64,000 nt of DNA from Paenibacillus psychroresistens. GTDB lineage: Bacteria; Bacillota; Bacilli; Paenibacillales; NBRC-103111. The stretch is from contig NZ_CP034235.1 of assembly GCF_009728935.1 (NCBI RefSeq), positions 3,696,001 through 3,760,000 of the forward strand, in the 5' to 3' direction. A program made the translations under genes and the position numbers. The notes below the pieces were generated by a model. The model saw only the letters and a program-made list of their open reading frames with translations, made no database searches and was not told where the DNA came from. Within the stretch, counting starts at the first letter, position 1. Each line of letters opens with the position of its first letter. Shown here in pieces: positions 9,222 through 18,744 of this stretch.

Positions 9222-9265
9222 ATCCTTATCGGCGCAGCTTAGACAGAACGCGATAAGGATTTTTT
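9222..9265 (+). terminator. Rho-independent terminator after the CBS gene
   Basis: Perfect 10-bp stem ATCCTTATCG / CGATAAGGAT with a 19-base loop followed by TTTTT. It separates the CBS gene from the kdp locus. Confidence 0.85.
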
Positions 9266-9327
9266 GTGCTATACTCTTTTATAAAGTTTAGAAATGGATA
9301 AATCACGGAATAACGAGGGGATATTTA

Positions 9328-10881
9328 ATGAGGTTAAATAGAATAAATGTTGTCGTAACGTTAAGTATTATGTTATTTGCAACTTTGCTGTCGTTTTTGT
9401 TCCGTTACATTGGTTTTGATGAATCGAATATTATTATTGCTTATATTCTTGGTGTATTACTCGTCGCCAAGCAAACAGAAGGGTATTTATACGGAATTAT
9501 TGCTTCTGTGTTGGGTGTGCTGGTTTTTAATTTCTTTTTCACGGTTCCTTATTATTCGTTAATGGCTTATAGGCCTGACTATCCCATTACTTTTGTGATT
9601 ATGCTGATTTGTGCCATTATTACAAGTACTATGACAACAAAGGCTAAACAAGAAACCAAATTATCGATAATGCGTGAAAAGAGAGCGCAGGTTCTTTATC
9701 AGTTTAGTAAAAATCTTTTAAAGGTTAGAAATAGTAATCAAATTGCAGATGTAGGAGTAAAAGATATCGCAAAGCTGTTAAATCGCTCTGTTATAATGGC
9801 GACTATCAATGCTGCGGATGAGTTAGATAAACCTTACATTTATGCCAATGACGATGATGAGCGTGCCAGTATCTTTACTTCTTTCTTGGAATTGCAGGTC
9901 TTATCCGAAGTCTTTAATACAGGGAAATCGATGGGCACGGGAATGAATGAGCATGGAGACCGCTCTGCCTATTATCTTGCGATTAAAGGCCAAAGCGGTG
10001 TTTTAGGAGTTGTTGGTGTTTCATGTTTTGATAATAAGCTGCTTACAGAAGAGCAGAAAACAATTTTAGAGGCAGTCACGACACAAATCGCATTAGCTAT
10101 TGAACGTGAGCGATTATCAGAGAAACAGCAAAGCTCTAAATTAGAAGTCGAGCGGGAAAGGCTGCGCGGCAATCTTTTGCGCGCTATCTCACATGATTTG
10201 CGAACTCCCTTAACAGGTATTCTAGGTGCAACAGGTACATTGCTCGATCATGATGATGTGCTCGAGAAAAAAGTTAAAAAGGATTTGCTGCTTGGAGTCT
10301 ATGAGGATGCCGGCTGGTTAATGCATGCAGTTGAGAATATCCTGAGCATAACTCGGATGGATGAAGGGAATTTGGAATTGATCAAAAGTATGGAGGCAGT
10401 AGAGGAAGTTGTTGCGGAATCTGTTGCTAGGGTCAAAAAACTCGCCGTAAATCATATTATTAAAATAAAAATTCCAGATGAGCTGATCCTAATACCGATG
10501 GATGGAATGTTAATTGGACAAGTTTTGGTTAACCTGATGGACAATGCAATTAAGTACACTCCTGATGGATCAATCATCCAATTGAATGCCTATTTAGCAG
10601 AGGACAAGCTGGTTTTTGAAATTGTAGATAATGGAAATGGGATTGCGGAAGCGGATTTACCGTTAATTTTTGATCGATTCTATATTGCATCAACCATTAA
10701 TAAAACAGGAAGGCGAGGCACCGGATTGGGTCTCGCGATCTGCAAATCTATTATTATTGCACATGGTGGAGAGATTACAGCTTATAATAATCCAACTGGT
10801 GGAGCAACATTGCAGGTTACTTTACCGACTATTGTCGAGTCAAACATTAATCATGAAAATGGGAGTGAATTGGATGGATAA
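9328..10881 (+). CDS. kdpD: KdpD-type sensor histidine kinase lacking the N-terminal KdpD/Usp domains
   Basis: 517 residues against about 890 in full-length KdpD. It begins directly with the four transmembrane helices of the DUF4118 region (residues about 8-110), then a GAF-like domain (about 125-265), the HisKA box AISHDLRTPLTGILGAT with His289, and an ATPase domain with N box NLMDNAIKY, G1 DNGNGI and G2 GTGLGLAI. The cytoplasmic N-terminal Walker-containing KdpD domain and universal-stress-protein domain are absent but are encoded by a separate gene at 16327. The stop overlaps the start of kdpE. It would phosphorylate KdpE in response to low potassium or osmotic stress. Confidence 0.92.
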   Translation: MRLNRINVVVTLSIMLFATLLSFLFRYIGFDESNIIIAYILGVLLVAKQTEGYLYGIIASVLGVLVFNFFFTVPYYSLMAYRPDYPITFVIMLICAIITSTMTTKAKQETKLSIMREKRAQVLYQFSKNLLKVRNSNQIADVGVKDIAKLLNRSVIMATINAADELDKPYIYANDDDERASIFTSFLELQVLSEVFNTGKSMGTGMNEHGDRSAYYLAIKGQSGVLGVVGVSCFDNKLLTEEQKTILEAVTTQIALAIERERLSEKQQSSKLEVERERLRGNLLRAISHDLRTPLTGILGATGTLLDHDDVLEKKVKKDLLLGVYEDAGWLMHAVENILSITRMDEGNLELIKSMEAVEEVVAESVARVKKLAVNHIIKIKIPDELILIPMDGMLIGQVLVNLMDNAIKYTPDGSIIQLNAYLAEDKLVFEIVDNGNGIAEADLPLIFDRFYIASTINKTGRRGTGLGLAICKSIIIAHGGEITAYNNPTGGATLQVTLPTIVESNINHENGSELDG

Positions 10882-11575
10882 CAAACCGTTGATTCTAGTA
10901 GTTGAGGATGAGAAGCCGATTCGTAATTTTATCTGTGTCTCCCTTGAAACACAAGGATATAAGGTTTTGGAAACACAGCATGGTAAAACGGCTATTTCAC
11001 TCGTTACTTCTCACAACCCAGACATTATAATTATGGATTTAGGACTTCCGGATATAGATGGCATCGATGTGATTACACGAATTAGGCCGGTTACTAAAGC
11101 AACTATAATTGTAGTATCTGCGCGAGGCTTGGATCGAGAAAAGGTAGAAGCTTTGGATAGTGGAGCGGATGATTTTTTAACCAAACCATTCAGTGTTGCC
11201 GAATTATTGGCACGAATTCGGGTTGCGTTCAGACATATGAATCAAGCGAACCAGTCGGAAGCAGATACGCCTTCCTTGTTTATAGTAGGTGATCTGAAGA
11301 TTGATTTTAATAAACGGCGTGTTTTACTTGCTGAGGAAGAAATCCATTTGACCCCCATAGAATACAAGCTAATGGTTTTGATGACCAAGCATGTGGGAAA
11401 AGTATTAACGCATAAATTTATCCTTAACGAGATTTGGGGCTCCTATTCCGGAAATGATACGCAGTCACTCCGTGTCTTCATGGCGAATATTCGCCGAAAG
11501 GTAGAGAAGGAGCCAGCGCAGCCAAGGTATATCTTAACCGAGGTAGGCGTTGGTTATCGTTTGGTGGATGAATAA
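10874..11575 (+). CDS. kdpE: KdpE response regulator (OmpR/PhoB type)
   Basis: 233 residues: receiver domain with acidic pocket EDE (residues 11-13), phospho-acceptor Asp55 in IIIMDLGLPDIDG, Lys in FLTKPF, and a C-terminal winged-helix DNA-binding domain ending GVGYRLVDE. The ATG at 10874 overlaps the sensor stop by 8 bases and has GGGAGTG upstream. Longer in-frame extensions run inside the sensor gene and are not believable. It should activate the kdpFABC genes that follow. Confidence 0.93.
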   Translation: MDNKPLILVVEDEKPIRNFICVSLETQGYKVLETQHGKTAISLVTSHNPDIIIMDLGLPDIDGIDVITRIRPVTKATIIVVSARGLDREKVEALDSGADDFLTKPFSVAELLARIRVAFRHMNQANQSEADTPSLFIVGDLKIDFNKRRVLLAEEEIHLTPIEYKLMVLMTKHVGKVLTHKFILNEIWGSYSGNDTQSLRVFMANIRRKVEKEPAQPRYILTEVGVGYRLVDE

Positions 11576-11602
11576 AAATCTTCACAACATCTTTATACGA
11601 GG

Positions 11603-11636
11603 GCCGGTGTTCTTCACACCGGCTTTATTTGTTTTT
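11603..11636 (+). terminator. Terminator between kdpE and kdpFABC
   Basis: 8-bp GC-rich stem GCCGGTGT / ACACCGGC with a five-base loop, followed by TTTATTTGTTTTTT. It separates the regulator genes from the transporter operon, which therefore needs its own promoter. Confidence 0.88.
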
Positions 11637-11674
11637 TGATAAGCTAAGAGCAGAAAAAGAAGAAGGAGAAATGG

Positions 11675-11758
11675 ATGAGAAAACTGCCGCTGCATTTGAG
11701 AGATGTACTAGCTTTATTCCAAGAGGGAATACTAAGATCTAAAGCTGCGAGAGTATAA
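11675..11758 (+). CDS. Possible 27-residue peptide upstream of kdpF
   Basis: Short frame starting at an ATG six bases after AAGGAG and encoding a basic, amphipathic-looking peptide (starts MRKLPLHLRDVLALF, ends SKAARV). It fills the gap between the kdpE terminator and kdpF. An overlapping ATG at 11671 opens a different 23-codon frame, so coding is uncertain. It could be a leader peptide or a small Kdp-associated protein. I recognise no family. Confidence 0.35.
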   Translation: MRKLPLHLRDVLALFQEGILRSKAARV

Positions 11759-11801
11759 AGCTAATGGTCAGTAGAGAAGATATTAACAGGAGGCATTATC
11801 G

Positions 11802-11879
11802 ATGATAGTTATTGGAATTATTGCAGTTGCATTAGTTGCCTATCTTGGGTTCGTACTAATTAAACCAGAGAAATTCTAA
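11802..11879 (+). CDS. kdpF: KdpF, small subunit of the potassium ATPase
   Basis: 25-residue single-span membrane peptide ending in LIKPEKF, which matches the usual KdpF C-terminus (the E. coli protein has 29 residues). AGGAGG lies 8 bases before the ATG, and it is immediately followed by kdpA. KdpF stabilises the KdpABC complex in the membrane. Confidence 0.85.
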   Translation: MIVIGIIAVALVAYLGFVLIKPEKF

Positions 11880-11929
11880 ATGTGAGATCAATTAGCTATG
11901 AAATTATTTTTGCAGAAGGAGAATTTAAA

Positions 11930-13609
11930 ATGGGAATGGGCTTGGTCCAAGTCATCATAACATTGGTTGTCATTTTATTGCTTGTGAAGCCAGTAGGTAA
12001 CTATTTAGTTAAGGTTTTTAATTATGAAAAATCAGGTCAGGATCGTTTCTTTGGATCAACTGAACGAGGGATTTATCGCTTGATGGGTGTTCGAGAGCAT
12101 GAAGCCATGGGCTGGAAAAAATATATTGGAGCCATGCTGTTAACAAACTTTGTAATGCTGTTGATTCTTTTCGCTGTGTTGAGATTGCAAAAGTACTTGC
12201 CGCTCAATCCAGATGGAATTGGAAATATGCCGACATGGTTGGCTTTTAATACTTCGATTTCATTTATCACGAATACCAACTGGCAGTCCTATAGCGGTGA
12301 GAATTCATTATCCTATTTCTCGCAAATGGCAGCGATTATTTTCCCAATGTTTACCTCGGCGGCAACGGGATTTGCATTAGCTATTGCATTCATAAGAGGT
12401 TTGATTGGCAAACAAGATAATCTTGGTAATTACTTTGTGGATTTGGTTCGTTCGATTACACGGGTATTCTTACCGCTTTCCATCCTAGTTGCCCTTTTTC
12501 TAGTTTTTCAAGGAGTACCTCAAACCTTTATGGGAGCAGTAGATGCAACGACTCTTGAAGGAGCGAAACAAACGATTACAAGAGGACTGGTAGCATCTCT
12601 TGAATCAATCAAACATTTGGGGACGAACGGCGGTGGCTGGTTTGGAACGAATGCTGCCCATCCTTTTGAGAACCCAACTCCATTAACGAACATGGTTCAC
12701 ATTCTCAGCTTAATGCTGCTGCCAACTGCACTGGTTTACGCATTTGGTGTAATGATTAAGAACAAAAAGCAAGGCTGGACGATTTTTGCTGCAATGGGCT
12801 TAATATTCGTTGTCTTGATCGGTACCGTGTTTTTTGCAGAATATAAAGGTACGCCTGCACTTGAAACGTTGGGCATTCACGGCAATATGGAAGGAAAAGA
12901 AGTCCGCTTCGGGATCTCGGAATCCGCACTTTTTGCTGCTGCAACTACATCTTCAACTACAGGTTCAGTAAATGCGATGCATGAATCTTTAACTCCAATA
13001 GGAGGTATGGTTCCTCTTGCGGGAATGATGCTGAACAATGTGTTTGGCGGTAAAGGTGTTGGTTTACTAAATGGCTTGATGTATGTAATCTTAGCCGTAT
13101 TCATTTGCGGTTTAATGGTGGGACGTACACCTGAATTCCTCGGCAAGAAAATCGAAGGAAAGGAAATTAAGCTAGCTTCGATTGCCTTGCTAATTCATCC
13201 TGTGCTTATTCTAGTCCCAACGGCTATTGCACTGATGAATCCTGTCGCTGTTGCATCCATGGCGAACCAAGGCTTTCATGGCTTTACCGAAGTGTTGTAC
13301 GCCTTTACCTCAGGAGCAGCTAATAATGGATCAGCCTTTGCGGGATTAACAACTAATACGGATTTTTACAACGTAGCTCTTGGTTTTGTAATGTTGTTTG
13401 GACGATATATTTCAATTATATGCATGCTTGCTATTGCAGGATCGCTTGCAGTGAAACGAATTGTACCTGTCTCCACGGGAACCTTACGCACCGATACCTC
13501 TCTGTTCACTGGTATTCTGATTCTGGTTATTCTCATAGTTGGTGCGCTGACTTTCTTCCCAGCGGTAGCCATTGGTCCAATTGCCGAGCATCTGGGCATG
13601 TTTCATTAA
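11930..13609 (+). CDS. kdpA: KdpA, potassium-binding channel subunit
   Basis: 559 residues, as in E. coli KdpA (557), all hydrophobic with about ten membrane segments. The family signature GTNGGGWFGTNAAHPFENP is near residue 224, and further selectivity-filter repeats (NTSISFITNTNWQSYSGE; TTSSTTGSVNAM; SGAANNGSAF) are visible. I start at the ATG at 11930, eight bases after AGAAGGAG; a GTG at 11882 would add 16 residues but has no ribosome site. First large gene of the kdpFABC operon. It imports K+ using ATP hydrolysed by KdpB. Confidence 0.95.
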   Translation: MGMGLVQVIITLVVILLLVKPVGNYLVKVFNYEKSGQDRFFGSTERGIYRLMGVREHEAMGWKKYIGAMLLTNFVMLLILFAVLRLQKYLPLNPDGIGNMPTWLAFNTSISFITNTNWQSYSGENSLSYFSQMAAIIFPMFTSAATGFALAIAFIRGLIGKQDNLGNYFVDLVRSITRVFLPLSILVALFLVFQGVPQTFMGAVDATTLEGAKQTITRGLVASLESIKHLGTNGGGWFGTNAAHPFENPTPLTNMVHILSLMLLPTALVYAFGVMIKNKKQGWTIFAAMGLIFVVLIGTVFFAEYKGTPALETLGIHGNMEGKEVRFGISESALFAAATTSSTTGSVNAMHESLTPIGGMVPLAGMMLNNVFGGKGVGLLNGLMYVILAVFICGLMVGRTPEFLGKKIEGKEIKLASIALLIHPVLILVPTAIALMNPVAVASMANQGFHGFTEVLYAFTSGAANNGSAFAGLTTNTDFYNVALGFVMLFGRYISIICMLAIAGSLAVKRIVPVSTGTLRTDTSLFTGILILVILIVGALTFFPAVAIGPIAEHLGMFH

Positions 13610-13627
13610 AGATTAGGGAGGCTTTAT

Positions 13628-15664
13628 ATGTCAACGGAACGTAAAAAAACGATGTCGCAAGAAATGGTGACTCGCGCCATTTGGGACGCTATTAAAAAAC
13701 TAGATCCACGTGTTATGATCAAAAATCCAGTCATGTTTGTCGTTGAAGTAGGAACTTTGATAACTTTGATTTTATCGATCGCACCGAATGCATTTGGGAC
13801 GACAAGCGGTGGTCAAGGCTATAATATTGCCGTATTCTTTATTCTTTTATTCACCTTGTTATTTGCCAATTTTGCCGAGGCAATTGCCGAAGGGCGAGGT
13901 AAAGCTCAGGCAGATACCTTGCGTAAAACAAAGTCAGATACTCTGGCGCGTCTTGTACTCAAAGACGGTTCATTCAAGCAGGTTTCTTCGACGCAATTAA
14001 AGAAAGGCGATATCGTGCGGATTGAAACCGGAGAGATGATTCCATCCGATGGTGAAATTATCCAAGGGCTTGCTTCCATAGATGAATCGGCGATTACAGG
14101 TGAATCTGCACCAGTTATTAAAGAATCTGGCGGTGATTTCTCCTCTGTAACTGGAGGTACACGAGTAGTATCTGACTATATTATTGTTAAAGTGATGACA
14201 GATCCAGGTGAATCCTTTTTGGATCGGATGATTGCTTTAGTCGAGGGTGCCAAACGACAGAAAACACCCAATGAAATAGCTTTAACGACATTATTAGCGG
14301 TATTAACTTTAATTTTCTTAATTGTTATTATGACCATAGTACCGATGGCTAAATACCTGAATGTTGACTTAGATATTGCAACTTTAATTGCTTTGCTGGT
14401 CTGTCTGATTCCGACAACTATCGGCGGTTTGCTATCAGCAATTGGGATTGCCGGAATGGACCGTGTCACGCAATTTAATGTATTGGCGATGTCAGGTAAA
14501 GCAGTTGAGGCAGCAGGCGACATTGATACAATGATTCTCGATAAAACAGGAACCATTACGTTTGGTAACCGGATGGCAGCTGCATTTATTCCAGTAGGAA
14601 CGGCTACAGTGAATGAAGTCACACTGAAAGCTCTACAAGCCTCCGTTAAGGATGAAACGCCAGAAGGTCGTTCCATTGTTGAGCTGGCGCATAAAATGAA
14701 CGTAACTTGGGACTCAGCGGCTTATACTACAGCAGAAGTTGTGGATTTTACGGCCCAAACTCGGATGTCGGGTTTAAATCTGCCAGATGGTACAGAAATC
14801 CGCAAAGGCGCTGTTGATGCGATCAAGAAATATGTAACAGCTAAAGGCGGAAGCGTTCCGGATGATCTGACTGATAAATCGGATCGGATTGCCAACGAAG
14901 GTGGAACACCGCTTGCTGTCTCGATTAACAATCAAATCTTTGGCTTGATTTATTTAAAGGATACAGTAAAGCCAGGACTTAAAGAGCGATTTGCAGAGCT
15001 AAGAGCTATGGGGATTAAAACCATCATGTGTACGGGAGATAATCCGTTAACAGCAGCGACGATTGCTCGTGAAGCTGGGGTAGATGAGTTTATTGCCGAG
15101 GCCACACCTGAAGATAAAATTGCTACGATCAAAAAAGAACAGCAAGCGGGTAAATTAGTTGCTATGACCGGAGATGGAACCAATGATGCACCAGCACTTG
15201 CTCAAGCAGATGTTGGCCTTGCAATGAATTCGGGTACAATGGCAGCCAAGGAAGCAGCTAACATGATTGATTTGGATTCCGATCCTACCAAGCTATTGTC
15301 TGTGATTTCAATCGGCAAGCAGCTGTTGATCACTCGTGGTTCATTAACAACCTTCTCGATTGCTAATGATATTGCCAAATATTTTGCGATTATCCCGGCT
15401 ATGTTTATACTGGCCATTCCTCAGCTGCAGACATTGAATATCATGAATTTGGCTTCACCTCAATCGGCTATATTGTCTGCTCTGATCTTTAATGCGATCA
15501 TTATCCCGTTGCTTATCCCGGTAGCTATGCGAGGTGTAAAATATATTCCTTCATCGGCTAATAAGCTGCTGGCTCGCAATATTTTCGTATATGGTCTTGG
15601 TGGGGTGATCGTTCCGTTCTTGGGAATAAAAATCATCGATTTAATTATTAAAGGTTGGGTTTAA
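13628..15664 (+). CDS. kdpB: KdpB, P-type ATPase subunit
   Basis: 678 residues (E. coli 682). Actuator motif ITGESAPV near residue 158, phosphorylation motif DKTGT with Asp305, and hinge motif [17 protein letters not shown] near 516 are all intact. Membrane helices lie near residues 35-80, 215-270 and 585-675. Separated from kdpA by 18 bases with TTAGGGAGG. It hydrolyses ATP to drive potassium import through KdpA. Confidence 0.96.
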   Translation: MSTERKKTMSQEMVTRAIWDAIKKLDPRVMIKNPVMFVVEVGTLITLILSIAPNAFGTTSGGQGYNIAVFFILLFTLLFANFAEAIAEGRGKAQADTLRKTKSDTLARLVLKDGSFKQVSSTQLKKGDIVRIETGEMIPSDGEIIQGLASIDESAITGESAPVIKESGGDFSSVTGGTRVVSDYIIVKVMTDPGESFLDRMIALVEGAKRQKTPNEIALTTLLAVLTLIFLIVIMTIVPMAKYLNVDLDIATLIALLVCLIPTTIGGLLSAIGIAGMDRVTQFNVLAMSGKAVEAAGDIDTMILDKTGTITFGNRMAAAFIPVGTATVNEVTLKALQASVKDETPEGRSIVELAHKMNVTWDSAAYTTAEVVDFTAQTRMSGLNLPDGTEIRKGAVDAIKKYVTAKGGSVPDDLTDKSDRIANEGGTPLAVSINNQIFGLIYLKDTVKPGLKERFAELRAMGIKTIMCTGDNPLTAATIAREAGVDEFIAEATPEDKIATIKKEQQAGKLVAMTGDGTNDAPALAQADVGLAMNSGTMAAKEAANMIDLDSDPTKLLSVISIGKQLLITRGSLTTFSIANDIAKYFAIIPAMFILAIPQLQTLNIMNLASPQSAILSALIFNAIIIPLLIPVAMRGVKYIPSSANKLLARNIFVYGLGGVIVPFLGIKIIDLIIKGWV

Positions 15665-15693
15665 ACTAGGTTTAAATACAAGGAGAATCGAAC

Positions 15694-16257
15694 ATGAAAT
15701 TAATCTGGATAGCAATAAGGACTTCGGTTGTACTTTTAGTAATCTGTGGATTTATTTATCCGCTTGTCACAACGGGCTTGGCTCAATTGTTCTTTCATAA
15801 GCAGGCAAATGGGAGCTTGGTTGAGGTTAATGGTTTCGTCCAAGGGTCAGAGCTGCTCGCACAAGAGTTTAAATCACCGAAATTGTTTCATTCGCGAGCT
15901 TCAGCGGCGGCATATAATCCAACCGGTTCATCTGGATCGAATAAAGCCGTTGCTTCGGACGATTACATTAAAGCGATAACAGAGCAGGTGGATGCACTTA
16001 AGCTGGAGAATCCTACTCTAAAGGATATTCCTGCAGATTTAGTCACTACCTCAGGCTCAGGCTTTGATCCAGATTTATCGATTGCTGGTGCTCAAGCGCA
16101 AGTGCCGAGAATTAGCAAAGAAACTGGCATGACAGAAGGCGATTTAAATGGGATCATTGATCGAATTAGTAAAAGCCGCCAGCTTGGTATTTTTGGAGAG
16201 CCCAGAGTAAATGTGCTTGAACTGAACCAGGAGCTGCTGAAGACAATTAAATTATAA
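15694..16257 (+). CDS. kdpC: KdpC, potassium ATPase accessory subunit
   Basis: 187 residues (E. coli 190). One N-terminal transmembrane helix (residues 8-30) and an extracytoplasmic domain with the conserved FHSRASAAAYNPTGSSGSN-type segment near residue 68 and VNVLELNQEL at the C-terminus. ACAAGGAGAATC ribosome site. It completes the kdpFABC operon. Confidence 0.95.
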   Translation: MKLIWIAIRTSVVLLVICGFIYPLVTTGLAQLFFHKQANGSLVEVNGFVQGSELLAQEFKSPKLFHSRASAAAYNPTGSSGSNKAVASDDYIKAITEQVDALKLENPTLKDIPADLVTTSGSGFDPDLSIAGAQAQVPRISKETGMTEGDLNGIIDRISKSRQLGIFGEPRVNVLELNQELLKTIKL

Positions 16258-16266
16258 GCTGATCAC

Positions 16267-16295
16267 AGCCGCTCCTGATATAATTGGGAGTGGCT
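16267..16295 (+). terminator. Weak hairpin between kdpC and the tandem KdpD-domain gene
   Basis: Nine-base stem AGCCGCTCC / GGAGTGGCT (one G-U pair) with an 11-base loop and only TTTC after it. It may attenuate rather than end transcription, allowing partial read-through into the next gene. Confidence 0.5.
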
Positions 16296-16326
16296 TTCGG
16301 GCATTCAGCGCTTAAGAAGGGAGGCT

Positions 16327-18663
16327 ATGACAGTGGAAAGCTATAAACGGAAAACACCAGAAGAAATTTTATTATCGATTTCGGAGCTGCATCGCGGCCG
16401 TTTTAAAATATATATTGGCGCTGTAAGCGGCACAGGTAAAACCTATCATATGCTGCGTGAAGGCCAGGCACTTAAAAAGCAAGGCAATGATGTCGTGATT
16501 TGCGCGATCTCAACGCTGCAGCGTCCAGAAACTATGGAGCAGCTAGGTGATTTAGAAAGAGTTCCGAGCATACATTGGGATAAAAAAGGCACGGAGCAAA
16601 AGGATCTCAATTTAGAATGCTTAATTGAACGCAATCCTGAGGTTGTATTGGTGGATAGCTTGGCTCATCGAAATCGGCCTAATGCGCAATTCCCAACTAG
16701 ACTGGATGATATTAAATATCTACTTAGTCATGGAATAAGCGTTATTACAACTATTAATGTTTACGAATTAGACGGGATTATGGAAATTGCCAAAAAGCGC
16801 ACGGGGATCGAAGCTAGCTGTACCGTTCCCTCGGATACATTGGAGTTGGCAGATGAGGTTAGGCTTATTGATGTGACTCCTGAAACAATCCTCAGCCGCT
16901 TTGCAGAAGGGGATTTAAAAGGTACCCAAGATAGTATGCTGTTTAAAAGAGGGAATCTAGGCATTCTCAGAGAGCTAGCCCTACGGATTGTTGCTGAGGA
17001 TGTGAATGATTCGTTAGATAAACATCGCGAAGAAATCGGCCTATTAGGACCATCAGGTGTAACAGAGCGTATTCTGGTTTCTGTCCAGTATCATTGGAAT
17101 GGCTCGATTTATGTACGGAGAGGCCAACAAATCGCCAAGCGCTTAAATGGTGATTTAATTGTAGTATCCTTTCATAATTCCAAGAAAACCGATTCAAAAG
17201 AAACCGCTATGTTTAAAAAATCAATTTCAAAGCTGGTAGAAAAGGTAGAGGGGCAGTTCGAGGAATTACCTTATATAAATCGTCGGCGGATCCCGCATGC
17301 ACTTATTAAATATGCCATTTCTCATAATATTACGCGAATAGTGCTCGGCCATTCCAGACACACGTGGTGGCAGGAGCTTTGGCAGGGTTCTCTAGCTAAT
17401 AAAATCATCCAGAAGACTCACAATATCGATGTATTTCTTGTAGCGGATCGGACTGAAATTGATGGAGAAAGAATCCTCCCTGCAAAAATGAATTCAGAGA
17501 AAACTTCGCAGGAAGTATTTCACCGATTAAATACCCAAGAAATTAAAGATAAATTAGGTCAAATTAAACGCGGGAAACTGAAGGTTTATATCGGAGCTGC
17601 CCCTGGAGTAGGTAAAACCTATACTATGCTGCGCGATGGGAATGATCTGAAGAAAAAAGGCGTTCAAGTTTTAATCGGCTTGCTTGAAACTCATGGCAGG
17701 AAAGAGACGTTAGCCCAGACAGCTGACTTGGAGCTAATTCCTCGCCAAAAGCTAATCTATCAGGGAATACATCTCGAAGAAATGGATACAGCTGCAATAA
17801 TCGCCAGATCACCGGATGTCATTCTAGTCGATGAATTGGCTCACACCAATGTCCCAGGCAGCACATATAAAAAGCGATATGAAGACGTTTTGGATATCCT
17901 CAATGCCGGAATCAATGTTATCACAACGGTTAATGTGCAGCATTTGGAAAGCTTGAATGATGCCGTTTTTCAAATTACGGGGATACACGTGCGTGAAACA
18001 GTGCCCGATCACATTCTCCAGCTGGCTGATGAGGTACAGTTAATTGACGTTTCACCGCAATCGCTGCAAGCGAGAATGAAAGAGGGAAAAATCTATGCGA
18101 CCGAAAAAATAGATCAAGCCTTGAACAATTTTTTTAAAACAGGCAATTTAATTGCTTTGCGAGAATTGGCTTTACGGGAAATAGCAGATGATGTAGATGA
18201 AAGATTGGAGTCGCTGGAGCGTAATCATTCTTTAAGAGGCCCTTGGCGCAGAAAGGAAATGATCTTTGTTTGTGTCAATAGCACAGAGCATGCGGAGCGT
18301 TTAATTCGTCGTGGGTTTAGGATTGCCTTTCGCCTCAAGGCTAATTGGCAAGTTAATTATGTGCAAATAAGTGGGGGAGATAAGCCAGATCTTCAAGCTA
18401 GATTAGAGGTATTACATAAATTAACTGTGCGTTTAGGCGGTAAATTTGTCATTCATCAGACGGAGCATAAGAAGGAAATTGCAGCAATCATAACGACTAA
18501 AGCCAAAGAAGCTGAAGCAACTCAACTGATCATTGGGCAGTCAAAGCTCTCATTCTGGAAGGAATTGCGAGCAGGCTCAGTCGTTAAAAAGCTATTGCGG
18601 CTAACAAGGGATTTAGACATTCTGGTTGTAGCTGATTATGAAGCACAAGTCTTCACAGAATAA
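16327..18663 (+). CDS. Tandem KdpD N-terminal domain / universal stress protein
   Basis: 778 residues holding two head-to-tail copies of the cytoplasmic N-terminal module of KdpD. Copy 1: KdpD domain about residues 15-230 (GAVSGTGKTYHML, LVDSLAHRNRPNA), then a Usp-like domain to about 375. Copy 2: about residues 400-620 (GAAPGVGKTYTML, ILVDELAHTNVPGS), then a second Usp-like domain with GQSKLSFWKELRAGSVV to 770. Copy 2 keeps the canonical Walker B DE; copy 1 has DS, so it may be regulatory. No membrane or kinase domain. In full-length KdpD this module senses the cytoplasm, and the Usp domain binds c-di-AMP in Staphylococcus. It probably acts in trans on the truncated sensor at 9328. Confidence 0.9.
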   Translation: MTVESYKRKTPEEILLSISELHRGRFKIYIGAVSGTGKTYHMLREGQALKKQGNDVVICAISTLQRPETMEQLGDLERVPSIHWDKKGTEQKDLNLECLIERNPEVVLVDSLAHRNRPNAQFPTRLDDIKYLLSHGISVITTINVYELDGIMEIAKKRTGIEASCTVPSDTLELADEVRLIDVTPETILSRFAEGDLKGTQDSMLFKRGNLGILRELALRIVAEDVNDSLDKHREEIGLLGPSGVTERILVSVQYHWNGSIYVRRGQQIAKRLNGDLIVVSFHNSKKTDSKETAMFKKSISKLVEKVEGQFEELPYINRRRIPHALIKYAISHNITRIVLGHSRHTWWQELWQGSLANKIIQKTHNIDVFLVADRTEIDGERILPAKMNSEKTSQEVFHRLNTQEIKDKLGQIKRGKLKVYIGAAPGVGKTYTMLRDGNDLKKKGVQVLIGLLETHGRKETLAQTADLELIPRQKLIYQGIHLEEMDTAAIIARSPDVILVDELAHTNVPGSTYKKRYEDVLDILNAGINVITTVNVQHLESLNDAVFQITGIHVRETVPDHILQLADEVQLIDVSPQSLQARMKEGKIYATEKIDQALNNFFKTGNLIALRELALREIADDVDERLESLERNHSLRGPWRRKEMIFVCVNSTEHAERLIRRGFRIAFRLKANWQVNYVQISGGDKPDLQARLEVLHKLTVRLGGKFVIHQTEHKKEIAAIITTKAKEAEATQLIIGQSKLSFWKELRAGSVVKKLLRLTRDLDILVVADYEAQVFTE

Positions 18664-18744
18664 AATTAATCTCCCCACTTGAAAAAATGGTAAAATGAGT
18701 TTAAATATCGAAAATAAGCGGTTAAACGAGGGGTATGTTCTTAC

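Noticed and set aside
10670..10873. Long N-terminal extension of KdpE
   Set aside because: It lies inside the sensor gene in another frame; a well-placed ATG with a ribosome site occurs at 10874.
11580..11800. c-di-AMP (ydaO-type) riboswitch upstream of kdpFABC
   Set aside because: The interval is short and taken up by a terminator and a small frame; none of the conserved ydaO segments were seen.
14176..14676. 166-codon minus-strand frame inside kdpB
   Set aside because: Antisense shadow of a strongly conserved gene, with no start signals.
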